Part shown: positions 38,326 to 48,377 of the stretch, piece by piece
Layout: each line of letters begins with the position of its first letter
Numbering within the stretch: the stretch's first letter is position 1
Source: Streptococcus sp. DD12
GTDB taxonomy: Bacteria > Bacillota > Bacilli > Lactobacillales > Streptococcaceae
Reading direction: 5' to 3'
Assembly: GCF_001578885.1 (NCBI RefSeq)
Contig: NZ_KQ969497.1
Location: 1 to 64,000 of the forward strand
DNA length: 64,000 bases
Translations under genes and position numbers: made by a program
Notes under the pieces: model-generated
Seen by the model: only the letters and a program-made list of their open reading frames with translations
What the model was told of the DNA's origin: nothing
The model's database searches: none

Positions 38326-39318
38326 ATGAATAAAGCAGATTGGTTAGACTACTTTGAGACAGTCAACGGTCGCAAACCATCAGAGGAAGAGTTGCAAGCA
38401 GCCTTGGCTGCTGGGGAGTTTGAGGAAGAGTCTGACAGCACAGATGCTGTTACAGACGCCTCTACCAGCAGTTCAGAAAGTGTTTCTGAGTCATTGTCTG
38501 AAAAAGCAGGCAGTGAGGTAGCTGCAGAAGTGCTGGTAACGGAAGCTCAGGTGCAAGAAGGTTTGGTGCAGTCTCAAACCAATGCTCAGACAGCAGGTGT
38601 GGTGCCACCGACCTATGTCTTGCCACAAGAAGGGAAAAAGTTCTCTACAAAGAAACTCTTGCTGATTATCGCTGCGGTTCTAGCGGTTCTTGTCCTCACT
38701 CTAGGGGCTGGGACAACCTTTTACTATATTTCAGGTAACGTGGATGGGTCTTACCACAATAAAACCCTCGAAACAAAGCTGAAAAAATCTTGGAAAGAAA
38801 GCCAATCAACCAGCGCTGAGGACGTGCTATCTGATGCCAATGTGAACTTGGATGTTAAAAAGGATAAAGCAGTGGCCACCCTTACCATGAAGATGGATTA
38901 TTCAAGCTACTATAAGAGCCTTAAAAAGACCTATGATTGGATGAGTGATAGCTCTCTTTACAGTAGTTATTACAGCTATTTCATGCCATCATACCTCAAG
39001 TCAGAGTCAGCTTTTGATAGTTACATGGATGACAATATGAAAGAGACTCTTGAAGACGCAGAGGCGACTTATGATGCGAAAACCAATACCATTACCTATG
39101 TTATTTTCAAGGGAAATGTTGATCGCTGGTCACGGGCAATTAAGGTGACATGGGTCAACAAAACCATCTATAAAGATTCTTCTAGCAACGGCGAAAGTGT
39201 GAAAGATGCCTTTGAAAAATCTCTGAAATTCAAAAAAGGTAGTTACGTTAGCTACAAAAAAGAAGCGAACAAACTGATCTTAAACAACAAGTCAGACAGT
39301 GCTTTCGTCAAGCGTTAA
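38326..39318 (+). CDS. membrane-anchored protein with N-terminal 'WLDYFExVNGRKP' motif (copy 1)
   Basis: 330 aa, family not recognised. A short N-terminal cytoplasmic module ('ADWLDYFETVNGRKPSEEE', residues 4-22), a Ser/Glu/Ala-rich linker (35-105), one transmembrane helix (about 109-132, 'LLLIIAAVLAVLVLTLGAG'), and an extracellular domain of about 195 residues beginning 'GNVDGSYHNKTL' and rich in Tyr/Ser/Lys. Orientation (N-in, C-out) is inferred from the basic residues before the helix. Followed after 21 nt by a paralogue; a second pair occurs at 55564-57206. RBS AGGAGAGG. Confidence 0.8.
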   Translation: MNKADWLDYFETVNGRKPSEEELQAALAAGEFEEESDSTDAVTDASTSSSESVSESLSEKAGSEVAAEVLVTEAQVQEGLVQSQTNAQTAGVVPPTYVLPQEGKKFSTKKLLLIIAAVLAVLVLTLGAGTTFYYISGNVDGSYHNKTLETKLKKSWKESQSTSAEDVLSDANVNLDVKKDKAVATLTMKMDYSSYYKSLKKTYDWMSDSSLYSSYYSYFMPSYLKSESAFDSYMDDNMKETLEDAEATYDAKTNTITYVIFKGNVDRWSRAIKVTWVNKTIYKDSSSNGESVKDAFEKSLKFKKGSYVSYKKEANKLILNNKSDSAFVKR

Positions 39319-39339
39319 TAGAAAAAAGGAGGGGGCACA

Positions 39340-40404
39340 ATGATGTCACGAGAGGAATGGCTGGACTACTTTGAAACAGTCAACGGCCGTAAGCCATCGG
39401 AAGAAGAAATCAAAGCGGCTCAAGCGGTGGGAGAGTTTTCTGTAGCAACCGATCAGCCTGTAGCTCAAGAAACTTCTGATGCATCCGCTAACATCATCCC
39501 ATCAGAACCCGTACAGGCGGATGGACCGATTGAAAAACGGCCACCTGTTTCCCCGGTAGGGGGCGTCCCTGTGGCTGGCCAGCCCTTCCAACAAGTGCCT
39601 GCTAACCAAGGTCCCTTTGGGCAACAACAGGCCCCAGTTGGCCCTTATCAAACAGGTGTTCCAACTTACGTCATGCCGTCAGCTAAGCGCAAGGGGAAAA
39701 TCGGCTTGATTATCGGTTTAGTGGCTGGTGTGCTTGTATTGCTCGGTCTGGGCGTCGGTGGTGTCTTTGGTTTTCGGTATATGACGGGCTGGGTACCAGA
39801 TGGGACTTTTACAAGTACAGCCATTACAAAAGATATCGAAGATGCCCAAGATGAGGTCGATGACTACCCCGAAGTTCAAGATGTTATCTCTAAACCGAAA
39901 CTGCAGCTGACGGTTGATGACAAAGATGTTGCTGTCTCTTTGACCTATCAGTTTGACTGGGATACCTATTGGAAAAATTACCTGTCTATCCTAAAGCAAG
40001 AGTTAAAGAGTAGCTATGGTGACTATGTCTCAGATACGACGATTGATAGTTATGTCGAATCAAACTACGCTTCCAGCGAATCCACTTATAAGTCTAAATA
40101 CCTGACAGAACTGAAAACACAAATTCAAGATGCTGGTGGGATGTTTGACAAGTCAACGGGTGAGGTTAGCTTCTTGCTCGTGCGTGGAAAGCTTGATTAT
40201 CTTAGCCATAAAATGACCGTAACCTCTGTCAATACAGATGCGCTGCGTACAAAAGTCGGCAAGGACTATACGACAGATTATTTAGCTTCGGTTTATGTCA
40301 ATAAACTCTCTACTTATTTTGCGAATCTCTCCGAAGGAAAAGAGGTTGATTATAGCTATAACGACGGTGACCTCGAAATCGGCAATGTCACTTATAGTCG
40401 TTAA
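39340..40404 (+). CDS. membrane-anchored protein with N-terminal 'WLDYFExVNGRKP' motif (copy 2)
   Basis: 354 aa. Same layout as copy 1: motif 'EEWLDYFETVNGRKPSEEE' at the N-terminus, a Pro/Gln/Gly-rich linker, one helix ('IGLIIGLVAGVLVLLGLGVGG', about 119-140), and an ectodomain starting 'GWVPDGTFTSTAIT'. The first 18 residues of the motif are nearly identical to copy 1, the ectodomains are only distantly alike. RBS GGAGGGGG; start could be either of two adjacent ATGs (39340 or 39343). Ends at a terminator. Confidence 0.8.
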   Translation: MMSREEWLDYFETVNGRKPSEEEIKAAQAVGEFSVATDQPVAQETSDASANIIPSEPVQADGPIEKRPPVSPVGGVPVAGQPFQQVPANQGPFGQQQAPVGPYQTGVPTYVMPSAKRKGKIGLIIGLVAGVLVLLGLGVGGVFGFRYMTGWVPDGTFTSTAITKDIEDAQDEVDDYPEVQDVISKPKLQLTVDDKDVAVSLTYQFDWDTYWKNYLSILKQELKSSYGDYVSDTTIDSYVESNYASSESTYKSKYLTELKTQIQDAGGMFDKSTGEVSFLLVRGKLDYLSHKMTVTSVNTDALRTKVGKDYTTDYLASVYVNKLSTYFANLSEGKEVDYSYNDGDLEIGNVTYSR

Positions 40405-40447
40405 AAGGCTAGCGAATTGACCGAGAGGCTGGAAAACCAAAGCCAGA

Positions 40448-40473
40448 AAGAAGACCAGAAGGTCTTCTTTTTT
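40448..40473 (+). terminator. terminator of the first membrane-protein pair
   Basis: AAGAAGACC (40448-40456) pairs perfectly with GGTCTTCTT (40461-40469), followed by Ts. Confidence 0.9.
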
Positions 40474-40533
40474 GGTTACTGCGGGAGATTGGATGAAACT
40501 AGGGGTGAAACTTTCAGAAAATTCCAAAAAACA

Positions 40534-40562
40534 TTGACCGAAAGCTTAAAAAAAGCTATAAT
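40534..40562 (+). promoter_or_regulatory. promoter of the ECF S component
   Basis: -35 TTGACC (40534-40539) and -10 TATAAT (40557-40562), 17-nt spacing. The leader before the ATG is about 25 nt, too short for a riboswitch. Confidence 0.8.
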
Positions 40563-40593
40563 GGTGACAATTTTAGCTTTAGGAGGAGTTCAT

Positions 40594-41100
40594 ATGCAGA
40601 CAAAACGCCTAACTTTGGGGTCGTTCTTTATGGCCTTGACGATTATTTTAAGTTCTAGTTGGCTGAGTTTTCCGGTAGCTGGAGGTCACTTTTACTTCAA
40701 TGGTATCCTTATCTTTTTAGTGGCCTTGATTTTCCAACCATGGGAAGCCGTGATTATTGCAGGCTTTGGGTCTTTTTTAGGGGATTTCTTCTTTTATCCC
40801 TTACCAATGTTTGTGACCCTGGTTGTGCACAGCGTTCAAGTGTTGGTTATCGCTTTGTTGCTCAAACGCTACCAACAACCTGCCCCTAAGATTCCGACGA
40901 TTATGGCGCTTTTGATGGGTAGTGTCATTGTTGTGGTTGGTTATTTCTTTGGTCGTGGTTATGTCTATTCGACACTGGCCTATGCCTGGATGAAACTGCC
41001 TTTTGATATTTTGGCAGCGATCCTAGGCGCATCTGTGGCTTATGTGATTTACTACCATACCGATTTTCTCAATAGTTGGAAGGCCCTTTTGAAAGGCTAA
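40594..41100 (+). CDS. ECF transporter S component (vitamin-type substrate-binding membrane subunit)
   Basis: 168 aa, about six hydrophobic segments: 'SFFMALTIILSSSWLSFP', 'FNGILIFLVALIFQP', 'AVIIAGFGSFLGDFFFYP', 'MFVTLVVHSVQVLVIALLL', 'IMALLMGSVIVVVGYFFGRGY' and 'AWMKLPFDILAAILGASVAYVI'. The pattern is that of the S subunits of energy-coupling factor transporters, which use shared EcfAA'T modules encoded elsewhere. Start 40594 follows AGGAGGAGTT; the 59-codon upstream open frame crosses the promoter and is rejected. Substrate not assignable: no vitamin gene or riboswitch is adjacent. Confidence 0.8.
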   Translation: MQTKRLTLGSFFMALTIILSSSWLSFPVAGGHFYFNGILIFLVALIFQPWEAVIIAGFGSFLGDFFFYPLPMFVTLVVHSVQVLVIALLLKRYQQPAPKIPTIMALLMGSVIVVVGYFFGRGYVYSTLAYAWMKLPFDILAAILGASVAYVIYYHTDFLNSWKALLKG

Positions 41101-41148
41101 CTATAAGAGGAATCGCAGACCTTGCGTTCACGCCACTTTAGAGGAAAC

Positions 41149-41176
41149 AAAAAGCACTCGACAGGAGTGCTTTTTT
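41149..41176. terminator. bidirectional terminator between ECF S gene and clpE
   Basis: AAAAAGCACTC pairs with GAGTGCTTTTTT; symmetric A and T runs allow it to serve both converging genes. Confidence 0.87.
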
Positions 41177-43433
41177 AGTTTTCTTTGCTGGCCAGACTAT
41201 CTTTGGCCTTGGCTGATGTGTCTGCTTTAACCTGTATCTTTCCTTTACTGCTAAGGACAGCACGCAGGCGTTTTTCTTCGGGGTGCTCTAGGTAATAGTC
41301 AGTGATGGCATCTTCGATGTATTCTTGAATGGTGCGACGCAGTGGGCGAGCTCCCATTTTAGGGTCATAGCCAAGGTCAACCAATTTTTCCTTGACCTTT
41401 TCTGTGACGTGAAGGTGCAAGTCGTTTGATGCTAGTCGGTTATTGACATCGTCTAACATTAGGCTGACAATGGAAAGGAGGTTTTCCTTGCTCAAGGCCT
41501 TGAACTCAATAATTCCATCGAAGCGGTTCATAAACTCAGGACTAAAGAAGTTGCCTAATTCACCTAAGACAGAGTTGGTACGGCCTTCTCGGGCAGCCCC
41601 AAATCCCACGCTGGCTTCAACCTTACCGGTTCCGGCATTGGAAGTCATGATGATGATGGTATCTTTAAAGCTGACTGTCCGTCCTTGACCATCCGTTAAG
41701 CGGCCATCGTCTAGAACTTGCAGGAACATGTGCATGACATCTGGGTGGGCTTTCTCAACTTCGTCTAAGAGAACGAGAGAGTAGGGATTGCGGCGAACCT
41801 GTTCGGTCAGTTGTCCAGCTTCATCGTAGCCAACATAACCAGGAGGTGCTCCGACCAACTTGGCCACGCTGTGTTTTTCCATGTATTCGGACATATCAAA
41901 ACGAATCATGCTATCTGCAGAACCAAACAGTTCGATGGCTAATTGTTTGGACAGCTCAGTTTTTCCGACACCTGTTGGTCCCACAAAGAGGAAGGAGCCG
42001 ATAGGACGGTTGGGAGACCCAAGGCCGACCCGGTTGCGGCGAATGGCTTTGGCAATCTTATCCACCGCTTCATCTTGGCCGATGACGTGTTTTTTGAGGT
42101 CGCTGGCCAAGTGAATGAGTTGACTTTGTTCTTTTTCCTTGAGGTCGCCCACAGGAATATTGGTTTTTTCTTCAACAATCCCTTCGATGTTTTGTTCTGT
42201 GATCACAGGGATGTCTTCCTCGGTGAGGGTCTGCGCTTGCATTTCTTTGTATTTGGCAATCTGGTCGCGGAAATAGGCAGCGCGTTCAAAATCTTCCTCA
42301 CGTGTGGCTTGGGCTTTGAGATTTTCAGCTTCGACCAGGCGGTTATCAATCTCTTTAGGATCGATAAAGTTGAGGGTTAGGTTCATCCGTGAGCCTGACT
42401 CATCCAAGAGGTCAATCGCTTTATCTGGCAAGAAGCGGTCCTGGATATAACGGTTGGACAAGACCGCCGCAGCCTTGATGGCATCATCGGTATATTTGAC
42501 GTGGTGGTAGTCTTCGTATTTTTTCTGAATTCCTTTGAGGATGGTAATGGTTTCATCCACTGTCGGTTCATCAACCTTGACAGGTTGCATCCGACGTTCT
42601 AGGGCTGCATCCTTTTCGATAATACGGTATTCGTTGAGAGTAGTGGCACCAACCAGTTGTAATTCCCCGCGAGCCAAGGCAGGTTTGAGGATGTTGCCAG
42701 CATCCATATTGCCATCACCTGCATTTCCAGCGCCGACGATTTCATGGATTTCGTCAATAAAGAGAATAACATCTTGGCGCTGACGGATTTCTTCCATGAG
42801 CTTTTGCATGCGCTCTTCAAATTGGCCTCGAATACCAGTCCCTTGGACAAGACTGACGACGTCTAGGCGAATGACCTTGCGGTTTTGCAGCTTTTGTGGC
42901 ACACTGCCATCGACAATTTTTTGCGCCAGACCTTCAACAACGGCTGTTTTACCAACTCCAGGCTCTCCGATGAGAACAGGGTTGTTTTTGGTTCTGCGGT
43001 TGAGGATTTCGATGACGCGTTTGATTTCATCGTCTCGTCCGATGACAGGGTCAATGTCCCCCTTACGAGCAATCTCAGTGATATCCACTCCAAACTCATC
43101 CAGAAGTCCTGCTTGTTCTGGTGGTTGTTGAGAAGGGCGTCCACCACCTGAGCGACCGCCGTTGTTTCCGCCCCCTCGGTTGCCCCCGGCTTGGGTTTCT
43201 GGGTCATTCGGCAGGTTGCTGTTAAAAGCGCGGAAGTTGTTCAGGTCCCCGATCAGATCTTCAAATGGGGTAATGTCTTGGTGCTTGGTGAACTGACCGA
43301 GCAAACTATTTTCAGGGTCAGTTTTCATGATTTGGTAGCAGTTTTGGCAGAGGTCGATTTGTTTTTGGTGCCCATTTAAATTGGTATATAAATGTATGGT
43401 TGATTCATTCAAATGGCAGTTTTGACACAGCAT
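41175..43433 (-). CDS. clpE: ATP-dependent Clp protease ATP-binding subunit ClpE
   Basis: AAA+ unfoldase working with ClpP, 752 aa. An N-terminal C4 zinc finger ('[10 protein letters not shown]' ... '[10 protein letters not shown]') identifies ClpE rather than ClpC or ClpL. A Gly-rich linker follows (about 85-105), then AAA-1 ('[14 protein letters not shown]', Walker B '[10 protein letters not shown]'), a UVR-like coiled segment ('[20 protein letters not shown]', about 370), and AAA-2 ('[14 protein letters not shown]', '[11 protein letters not shown]'). RBS AAAGGAG. Regulated by a CtsR box. Confidence 0.96.
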   Translation of the reverse strand: MLCQNCHLNESTIHLYTNLNGHQKQIDLCQNCYQIMKTDPENSLLGQFTKHQDITPFEDLIGDLNNFRAFNSNLPNDPETQAGGNRGGGNNGGRSGGGRPSQQPPEQAGLLDEFGVDITEIARKGDIDPVIGRDDEIKRVIEILNRRTKNNPVLIGEPGVGKTAVVEGLAQKIVDGSVPQKLQNRKVIRLDVVSLVQGTGIRGQFEERMQKLMEEIRQRQDVILFIDEIHEIVGAGNAGDGNMDAGNILKPALARGELQLVGATTLNEYRIIEKDAALERRMQPVKVDEPTVDETITILKGIQKKYEDYHHVKYTDDAIKAAAVLSNRYIQDRFLPDKAIDLLDESGSRMNLTLNFIDPKEIDNRLVEAENLKAQATREEDFERAAYFRDQIAKYKEMQAQTLTEEDIPVITEQNIEGIVEEKTNIPVGDLKEKEQSQLIHLASDLKKHVIGQDEAVDKIAKAIRRNRVGLGSPNRPIGSFLFVGPTGVGKTELSKQLAIELFGSADSMIRFDMSEYMEKHSVAKLVGAPPGYVGYDEAGQLTEQVRRNPYSLVLLDEVEKAHPDVMHMFLQVLDDGRLTDGQGRTVSFKDTIIIMTSNAGTGKVEASVGFGAAREGRTNSVLGELGNFFSPEFMNRFDGIIEFKALSKENLLSIVSLMLDDVNNRLASNDLHLHVTEKVKEKLVDLGYDPKMGARPLRRTIQEYIEDAITDYYLEHPEEKRLRAVLSSKGKIQVKADTSAKAKDSLASKEN

Positions 43434-43491
43434 AACTGTCTCCTTTCTCAGCTATCAAGGAAGCCTTGACGAGTTACTTCAACCACTTTAT

Positions 43492-43547
43492 AGTCAAAAA
43501 TGGTCAAACTTATAGCTTCATTATACGCTTTACGGCTTGAAATGCAA
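43492..43547 (-). promoter_or_regulatory. clpE promoter and CtsR box
   Basis: The heptad repeat AGTCAAAAATGGTCAAA (43492-43508) fits the CtsR consensus RGTCAAANANRGTCAAA. On the minus strand a promoter reads TTGCAT (43547-43542) and TATAAT (43525-43520) with 16-nt spacing, placing the operator at the transcription start. This is the standard heat-shock repression layout. Confidence 0.85.
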
Positions 43548-43607
43548 GCAAAAAGATTCGATTTCTGGCACTCTCGGATGAGACTGCTAAAAACTTTTTT
43601 TGAAAAA

Positions 43608-43653
43608 TGTATTTTATTTCAGAATAATCTGTGGTATAATGCATAAAAATACA
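43608..43653 (+). promoter_or_regulatory. argF promoter with two ARG-box-like sites
   Basis: TGTATTTTATTTCA (43608-43621) and TGCATAAAAATACA (43640-43653) resemble the 14-nt ARG-box core TGAATWWWWATTCA (the second matches at 12 positions). They flank the extended -10 TGTGGTATAAT (TATAAT 43635-43640). The site over the start would block transcription when ArgR binds arginine. Confidence 0.6.
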
Positions 43654-43669
43654 ATATAGGAGAAAAATC

Positions 43670-44656
43670 ATGCATTTTTTAAAAGAAATCGATTTTACGA
43701 AAGACCAACTCTTAGATTTGCTGGCCCTATCGGCGCAATTTAAGGCGCAAAAAAAAGCAGGGGAGGCGCACCGTTATCTGGAAGGAAAAAATATTGCCCT
43801 GATATTTGAAAAATCAAGCACTCGGACGCGGTCTGCCTTCACAGTTGCCGCTCAAGACCTCGGCATGCAGGCGACTTATCTGGGTGCTGGAGAGATTCAG
43901 CTAGGGACGAAAGAATCGGTCGCTGATACCGCTAAGGTTCTGGGGTCTATGTTTGATGGGATTGAGTATCGGGGGTTTTCCCAAGAGGCTGTCGAAACCC
44001 TGGCTAAGGAGTCCGGTGTCCCTGTCTGGAACGGCTTAACAGATACCTGGCACCCTACGCAAATGATAGCAGATTTTTTGACGATTCAAGAACAATTCGG
44101 TAGCCTTGAAGGGCTCCACTTGGTCTACATCGGTGACGGAAGAAACAACATGGCCAACTCCTTGTTGGTTACCTCAGCTATTTTAGGGGTTGACGTCACA
44201 ATTGTAGCACCTAAGGCCCTTCAACCCGAGGCTGAAATTGTGGCCTTGGCTCAGGCGCACAATACAGGCGCCAAACTGACAATCACGGAGGACACTGCTG
44301 CAGTGGCAGGTGCTGATATCCTTTATACAGATGTTTGGCTATCTATGGGGGAAACCGTTGACTTCAAGGAGCGGATTGACCTGCTGTTACCCTATCAAAT
44401 CAATGCAGATTTGATGCAAAAGGTGGCCAATCCTCAGGCGATTGTCATGCATTGTCTGCCAGCCTTCCATGATACAAAGACCCTGATTGGTCAAGAAATG
44501 TTTGAAAAGTACGGCCTAGAGGCGCTAGAAATTACGGATGAGGTCTTCCAAGCTCATAGTGATGTCATCTTTTCTGAAGCTGAAAATCGGATGCATTCGA
44601 TTAAAGCCATCATGTATCAGAGCTTTCTCCAGCAAAAAAACAGTCCTAAGTCATGA
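43670..44656 (+). CDS. argF: ornithine carbamoyltransferase
   Basis: Makes citrulline from ornithine and carbamoyl phosphate, 328 aa. Carbamoyl-phosphate site '[12 protein letters not shown]' (about 49-60), '[14 protein letters not shown]' (about 132-145), ornithine loop '[12 protein letters not shown]' (about 264). No arc or other arg genes are adjacent, so whether it is anabolic or a stray catabolic copy is open; ArgR-like boxes upstream favour repressible biosynthesis. Confidence 0.93.
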   Translation: MHFLKEIDFTKDQLLDLLALSAQFKAQKKAGEAHRYLEGKNIALIFEKSSTRTRSAFTVAAQDLGMQATYLGAGEIQLGTKESVADTAKVLGSMFDGIEYRGFSQEAVETLAKESGVPVWNGLTDTWHPTQMIADFLTIQEQFGSLEGLHLVYIGDGRNNMANSLLVTSAILGVDVTIVAPKALQPEAEIVALAQAHNTGAKLTITEDTAAVAGADILYTDVWLSMGETVDFKERIDLLLPYQINADLMQKVANPQAIVMHCLPAFHDTKTLIGQEMFEKYGLEALEITDEVFQAHSDVIFSEAENRMHSIKAIMYQSFLQQKNSPKS

Positions 44657-44751
44657 AATCAGAGCCTTTTGACAGGGAAATTGCGGTTTGGGTACACATT
44701 TAACGCTTTTTATGTTAGAATGGGTTGACTAATAAAAAAGGGAGTACATAT

Positions 44752-44982
44752 ATGGAATCTCATTTGGTGAGAATTATCGACCGTCTTGAGCTTATGGCTG
44801 GTGATGGCGGTAATACAAAGCGTAATTTTGAACGTGAAGGGGACGTCGTTGCGGAAGTTAGCTTTAGTAACGACCCTGAAAATGGTCCTGTATTTACTTT
44901 GCGTGATGTCAAAGCGCGTGAGACCTATACATTTGATAGTATTGATTTGATTGCGATGGAGATTTACGACTTGATCTACTAA
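44752..44982 (+). CDS. DUF1797 (YkuJ-type) protein
   Basis: 76 aa, begins 'MESHLVRIIDRLELM' and ends 'IDLIAMEIYDLIY'; it fits the small DUF1797 family common in Firmicutes, function unknown. The ATG at 44752 follows AAGGGAGTACAT; an upstream in-frame ATG at 44725 lacks an RBS. Preceded by an extended -10 (TGTTAGAAT) and followed by a strong terminator, so it is probably monocistronic. Confidence 0.82.
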   Translation: MESHLVRIIDRLELMAGDGGNTKRNFEREGDVVAEVSFSNDPENGPVFTLRDVKARETYTFDSIDLIAMEIYDLIY

Positions 44983-44993
44983 AGCAGTTACAG

Positions 44994-45040
44994 AATGCTT
45001 GGTTTGCTTACCCTAGGGTGAGTTGCCAGGCATTTTTTTT
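44994..45040 (+). terminator. terminator of the DUF1797 gene
   Basis: AATGCTTGG pairs with CCAGGCATT (one bulge), enclosing CTTACCC/GGGTGAG; TTTTTTTT follows. Confidence 0.88.
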
Positions 45041-45059
45041 GAAAAAAACAGGCAAACAG

Positions 45060-45089
45060 TTGTATTTTTATACAATGTTATGCTATAAT
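45060..45089 (+). promoter_or_regulatory. ABC transporter promoter with ARG-box-like palindrome
   Basis: TGTATTTTTATACA (45061-45074) is a perfect 14-nt palindrome close to the ARG-box core (12 of 14). It covers the -35 TTGTAT (45060-45065) of an extended -10 promoter TGCTATAAT (TATAAT 45084-45089). ArgR is encoded in this window. Confidence 0.55.
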
Positions 45090-45115
45090 ATGTTTACTAT
45101 CATAAGGAGTCATTC

Positions 45116-45802
45116 ATGGATTTTTCATTTTTGCCAAAATATTGGCCTTATTTTAACTACGGTGTTCTGTTGACCATTATTGTTTCGGTATTGGTCGTTT
45201 TCTTTGGAACCATCTTGGGGGTATTTGTTGCTCTCGTCAAACGCAGTAATATTAAGATTTTAGACTTACTGGTTTCTTTGTATGTGTGGATTTTCCGCGG
45301 TACACCAATGATTGTTCAAATCATGGTGGCCTTTGTTTGGATGAATATGCAAGCTCTGCCGGTCGTTCGTTTCGGGATTTTTGATTTGGAACTGTCTCGG
45401 GTGGTGCCAGGGGTGATTGTCCTCTCACTCAATAGCGGGGCCTATATCTCAGAGGCTGTTCGGGCTGGGATTGAATCTGTTCCTAAGGGGCAGATGGAAG
45501 CGGCCTATTCTTTGGGGATAAAACCACTGAAAACCTTGCGTTATGTCATCTTACCACAAGCCATTCGCAATATCTTGCCAGCTTTGGGGAATGAGTTTGT
45601 TACTATTATCAAGGACAGCTCCCTCTTGCAGACTATTGGGATTATGGAATTGTGGAATAGTGCCCAAACCGTATCAACATCAACCTATATTTCATTGACA
45701 CCCCTGCTGGTAGCAGCTGGTTACTATCTGGTTTTGACAACTGTGATGACCAGTTTGTTAAAAGTATTGGAACGTAAAATGGGGCAAGGAGTGAGCAAAT
45801 GA
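45116..45802 (+). CDS. amino acid ABC transporter permease
   Basis: 228 aa, HisM/GlnP type. Five or so membrane helices and the EAA loop '[24 protein letters not shown]' region (about 125-150) that contacts the ATPase. The 'GTPMIVQI' motif after the second helix is typical of polar amino acid permeases. It overlaps the ATPase gene by ATGA. No substrate-binding protein lies next to it, so one must be supplied elsewhere. The ARG-box-like promoter points to arginine or another basic amino acid (inference). Confidence 0.9.
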   Translation: MDFSFLPKYWPYFNYGVLLTIIVSVLVVFFGTILGVFVALVKRSNIKILDLLVSLYVWIFRGTPMIVQIMVAFVWMNMQALPVVRFGIFDLELSRVVPGVIVLSLNSGAYISEAVRAGIESVPKGQMEAAYSLGIKPLKTLRYVILPQAIRNILPALGNEFVTIIKDSSLLQTIGIMELWNSAQTVSTSTYISLTPLLVAAGYYLVLTTVMTSLLKVLERKMGQGVSK

Positions 45803-46533
45803 CAGAGGCAATTATAAGTATTAAAGGGCTACAGAAGTCCTATGGCGATAATGAAGTGCTAAAGGGCATTGACCTGGATATCACAAAGAGTGAAGTGGTG
45901 GCCATCATTGGGCCATCCGGGAGCGGGAAATCAACGTTTTTACGCACCATGAATCTCTTAGAAGAACCCACAAAAGGGACCATCACTTTTGAAGGGGTGG
46001 ATATTACGGATTCGTCAAACGATATTTTCAAAATGCGTGAGAAAATGGGGATGGTCTTTCAACAGTTCAACCTTTTCCCTAATATGACCGTTTTGCAAAA
46101 CATCATGTTGGCACCGACCAAGGTCAAAGGGGAATCGCCAAAAGAGGCAAAGGAAAAGGCCTTGGAATTGTTGGAACGTGTCGGTTTGTCTGACAAGGCG
46201 GATGCCTACCCAAGTAGCTTATCTGGTGGCCAACAACAGCGGATTGCCATTGCACGGGGCTTGGCTATGGACCCTGATGTCCTGCTCTTTGATGAGCCGA
46301 CTTCTGCCTTAGACCCAGAGATGGTCGGAGAAGTGCTTAATGTTATCCAAGACTTGGCGAAGTCTGGGATGACTATGGCAATTGTGACGCATGAGATGGG
46401 CTTTGCGCGTGAGGTAGCTGACCGTGTGATTTTCATGGATGGGGGCTACATCGTGGAAGAAGGGACGCCAACTGACGTCTTTGAAAACACCAAAGAAGAA
46501 CGGACGAAAAACTTCCTTAGTAAAGTTTTATAA
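45799..46533 (+). CDS. amino acid ABC transporter ATP-binding protein
   Basis: 244-aa GlnQ/HisP-type ATPase. Walker A 'GPSGSGKST' (residues about 38-46), Q-loop 'VFQQFNLFP', signature 'LSGGQQQR' (about 140), Walker B '[14 protein letters not shown]' and H-loop 'VTHEMGF'. Partner of the permease just upstream. Confidence 0.93.
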   Translation: MTEAIISIKGLQKSYGDNEVLKGIDLDITKSEVVAIIGPSGSGKSTFLRTMNLLEEPTKGTITFEGVDITDSSNDIFKMREKMGMVFQQFNLFPNMTVLQNIMLAPTKVKGESPKEAKEKALELLERVGLSDKADAYPSSLSGGQQQRIAIARGLAMDPDVLLFDEPTSALDPEMVGEVLNVIQDLAKSGMTMAIVTHEMGFAREVADRVIFMDGGYIVEEGTPTDVFENTKEERTKNFLSKVL

Positions 46534-46537
46534 GATC

Positions 46538-46579
46538 AAAAAGCAGTTCCCTGAGATGGTCAGTAGGGGCTGCTTTTTT
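46538..46579 (+). terminator. terminator of the ABC transporter
   Basis: AAAAAGCAG (46538-46546) pairs with CTGCTTTTTT (46570-46579), with CCC/GGG pairing inside. Confidence 0.85.
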
Positions 46580-46658
46580 GCTGGGGGATACAGGGTGGTG
46601 ACCTCCCATATGATGCAGTCTATGGTATAATGGAAGTAATTAACTTTTGGAGATGGTT

Positions 46659-47516
46659 ATGACGATTATTGATGGGAAAAAGATAGCGCAGGATATGAGG
46701 ACACGTCTGGCGGACAAGGTCCAAGACATGAAAGCTAAGGCAGGTATTGTGCCTGGGTTAGCCGTGATTGTGGTGGGGGATAATCCCGCCAGTCAGGTTT
46801 ATGTCCGCAATAAAGAACGGGCGGCCCTAGCAGCTGGTTTTCACAGTGAGACGATACGCCTACCTGAAAAAACAAGCGAAGCTGACCTTTTAGAGGTTGT
46901 TGAGCAGTGCAATCAGAACCCTAGTATCCATGGGATTTTGGTGCAATTGCCTCTGCCTGACCAGATTAATGACAAGAAGGTGCTTTTAGCGATTGACCCG
47001 CACAAGGATGTGGATGGTTTTCATCCGATGAACACAGGCCACCTGTGGAGTGGGCGACCTGTCATGGTTCCCTGCACGCCGGCGGGTATCATGGCGCTTT
47101 TGGATGCCTATAATGTGACCTTAGAAGGCAAACGTGCCGTCATTATTGGGCGTTCCAATATTGTCGGAAAACCGATGGCCCAGCTCCTTTTGGCTAAGGA
47201 TGCCACGGTGACCTTGACCCATTCACGCACCAAAGACTTGCAAGGTCTGGCAAAGGAAGCAGATGTCTTGATTGTGGCCATTGGTCGCCCTGAATTTGTG
47301 ACCAAGGATTTTGTCAAAGACGGTGCGGTAGTCATTGACGTAGGCATTAACCGTCAAGCAGATGGGAAATTGGTTGGTGATGTTGCTTTTGAGGAAGTTG
47401 CGCAAGTTGCCAAGTTGATTACGCCTGTTCCAGGAGGGGTTGGCCCGATGACCATTGCGCTCTTGCTGGAGCAGACCTATCAAGCTGCCCTAAGGAGTGT
47501 GACGAAAAATGATTGA
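46659..47516 (+). CDS. folD: methylene-THF dehydrogenase / cyclohydrolase
   Basis: Interconverts one-carbon folates, giving the 10-formyl-THF used by PurN and PurH; 285 aa. '[20 protein letters not shown]' (catalytic Lys about residue 53), '[10 protein letters not shown]', and NADP site '[17 protein letters not shown]' (about 162). Start 46659 follows TTGGAGATGGTT; an extended -10 TGGTATAAT (about 46625-46630) precedes it. Overlaps nnrD by 8 nt. Confidence 0.96.
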   Translation: MTIIDGKKIAQDMRTRLADKVQDMKAKAGIVPGLAVIVVGDNPASQVYVRNKERAALAAGFHSETIRLPEKTSEADLLEVVEQCNQNPSIHGILVQLPLPDQINDKKVLLAIDPHKDVDGFHPMNTGHLWSGRPVMVPCTPAGIMALLDAYNVTLEGKRAVIIGRSNIVGKPMAQLLLAKDATVTLTHSRTKDLQGLAKEADVLIVAIGRPEFVTKDFVKDGAVVIDVGINRQADGKLVGDVAFEEVAQVAKLITPVPGGVGPMTIALLLEQTYQAALRSVTKND

Positions 47517-48357
47517 CCAAGATTGGGCAAAGGCTGTTATTAGGAGTCGGCCAAGGGAGTCTCATAAGGGGGATTATGGGCGTGTTCTTTTGATTGGTGG
47601 GAACCCACCCTATAGTGGGGCCATTATCATGGCGGCGCTTGCCTGTGTTCGCTCAGGGGCAGGTTTGGTCAGCGTGGCAACGCACCCTCAAACGATAGCA
47701 GCGCTTCATGCCCAATTACCGGAAGCCATGGCCTTTGATATGGCTGATAAAGAGCGCCTTTCCCAACTGATACAGGCTGTTGACTTGGTGGCTATTGGGC
47801 CTGGATTAGACGAAACAGCTAGCGCCCAAGCAGTTTTTGACTTGGTTTGTGACAAGGTATCAGCCAATCAGATGTTACTTTTAGATGGTTCCGCTTTGAA
47901 TCTCTATGCCAAACGCTCAGGGACTGATTTACCAGCCGGTCGGGTTATTTTAACGCCCCATCAGATGGAATGGGAGCGGCTTTCTGGTTTGGCACCTAAA
48001 GAACAGGCTCCGGAGCGAAATTGGCAGGCTTTGGCACAATTTCCCGAGGGGACACTACTGGTTGCCAAGCGCCATCACACACAGGTCTATGATAAGGAAG
48101 ACCATCAGATGGCTGCCATCGCAGTTGGCGGTCCTTATCAAGCAACAGGTGGCATGGGAGATACCCTAGCAGGAATGATTGCCGCTTTTGCAGTTCAGTT
48201 TCCCCAAAGCAGTTTGTATCAGCGTGTTGGGGCAGCGGTCTACTTGCACTCAGCCATCGCAGACGATTTGAGTCGGACAAACTATGTGACCTTACCGACA
48301 GCCATTAGTCAGCAAATCCCTCAGGCTATGAAGATTTTGGAAATGTCACACAACTAG
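47509..48357 (+). CDS. nnrD: ADP-dependent (S)-NAD(P)H-hydrate dehydratase
   Basis: Repairs hydrated NAD(P)H, 282 aa, ribokinase-like CARKD fold. Motifs: '[19 protein letters not shown]', '[13 protein letters not shown]', '[13 protein letters not shown]' and the ADP/catalytic '[16 protein letters not shown]' (about 210-225). The usual companion epimerase NnrE is not adjacent. Start overlaps the folD end. Confidence 0.9.
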   Translation: MIDQDWAKAVIRSRPRESHKGDYGRVLLIGGNPPYSGAIIMAALACVRSGAGLVSVATHPQTIAALHAQLPEAMAFDMADKERLSQLIQAVDLVAIGPGLDETASAQAVFDLVCDKVSANQMLLLDGSALNLYAKRSGTDLPAGRVILTPHQMEWERLSGLAPKEQAPERNWQALAQFPEGTLLVAKRHHTQVYDKEDHQMAAIAVGGPYQATGGMGDTLAGMIAAFAVQFPQSSLYQRVGAAVYLHSAIADDLSRTNYVTLPTAISQQIPQAMKILEMSHN

Positions 48358-48377
48358 AGTGAAGAGAAAGGAGCCTT

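Noticed and set aside
40417-40593. N-terminal extension of the ECF S component
   Set aside because: It overlaps a strong terminator and promoter; the ATG at 40594 has AGGAGGAG and gives a normal S-component length.
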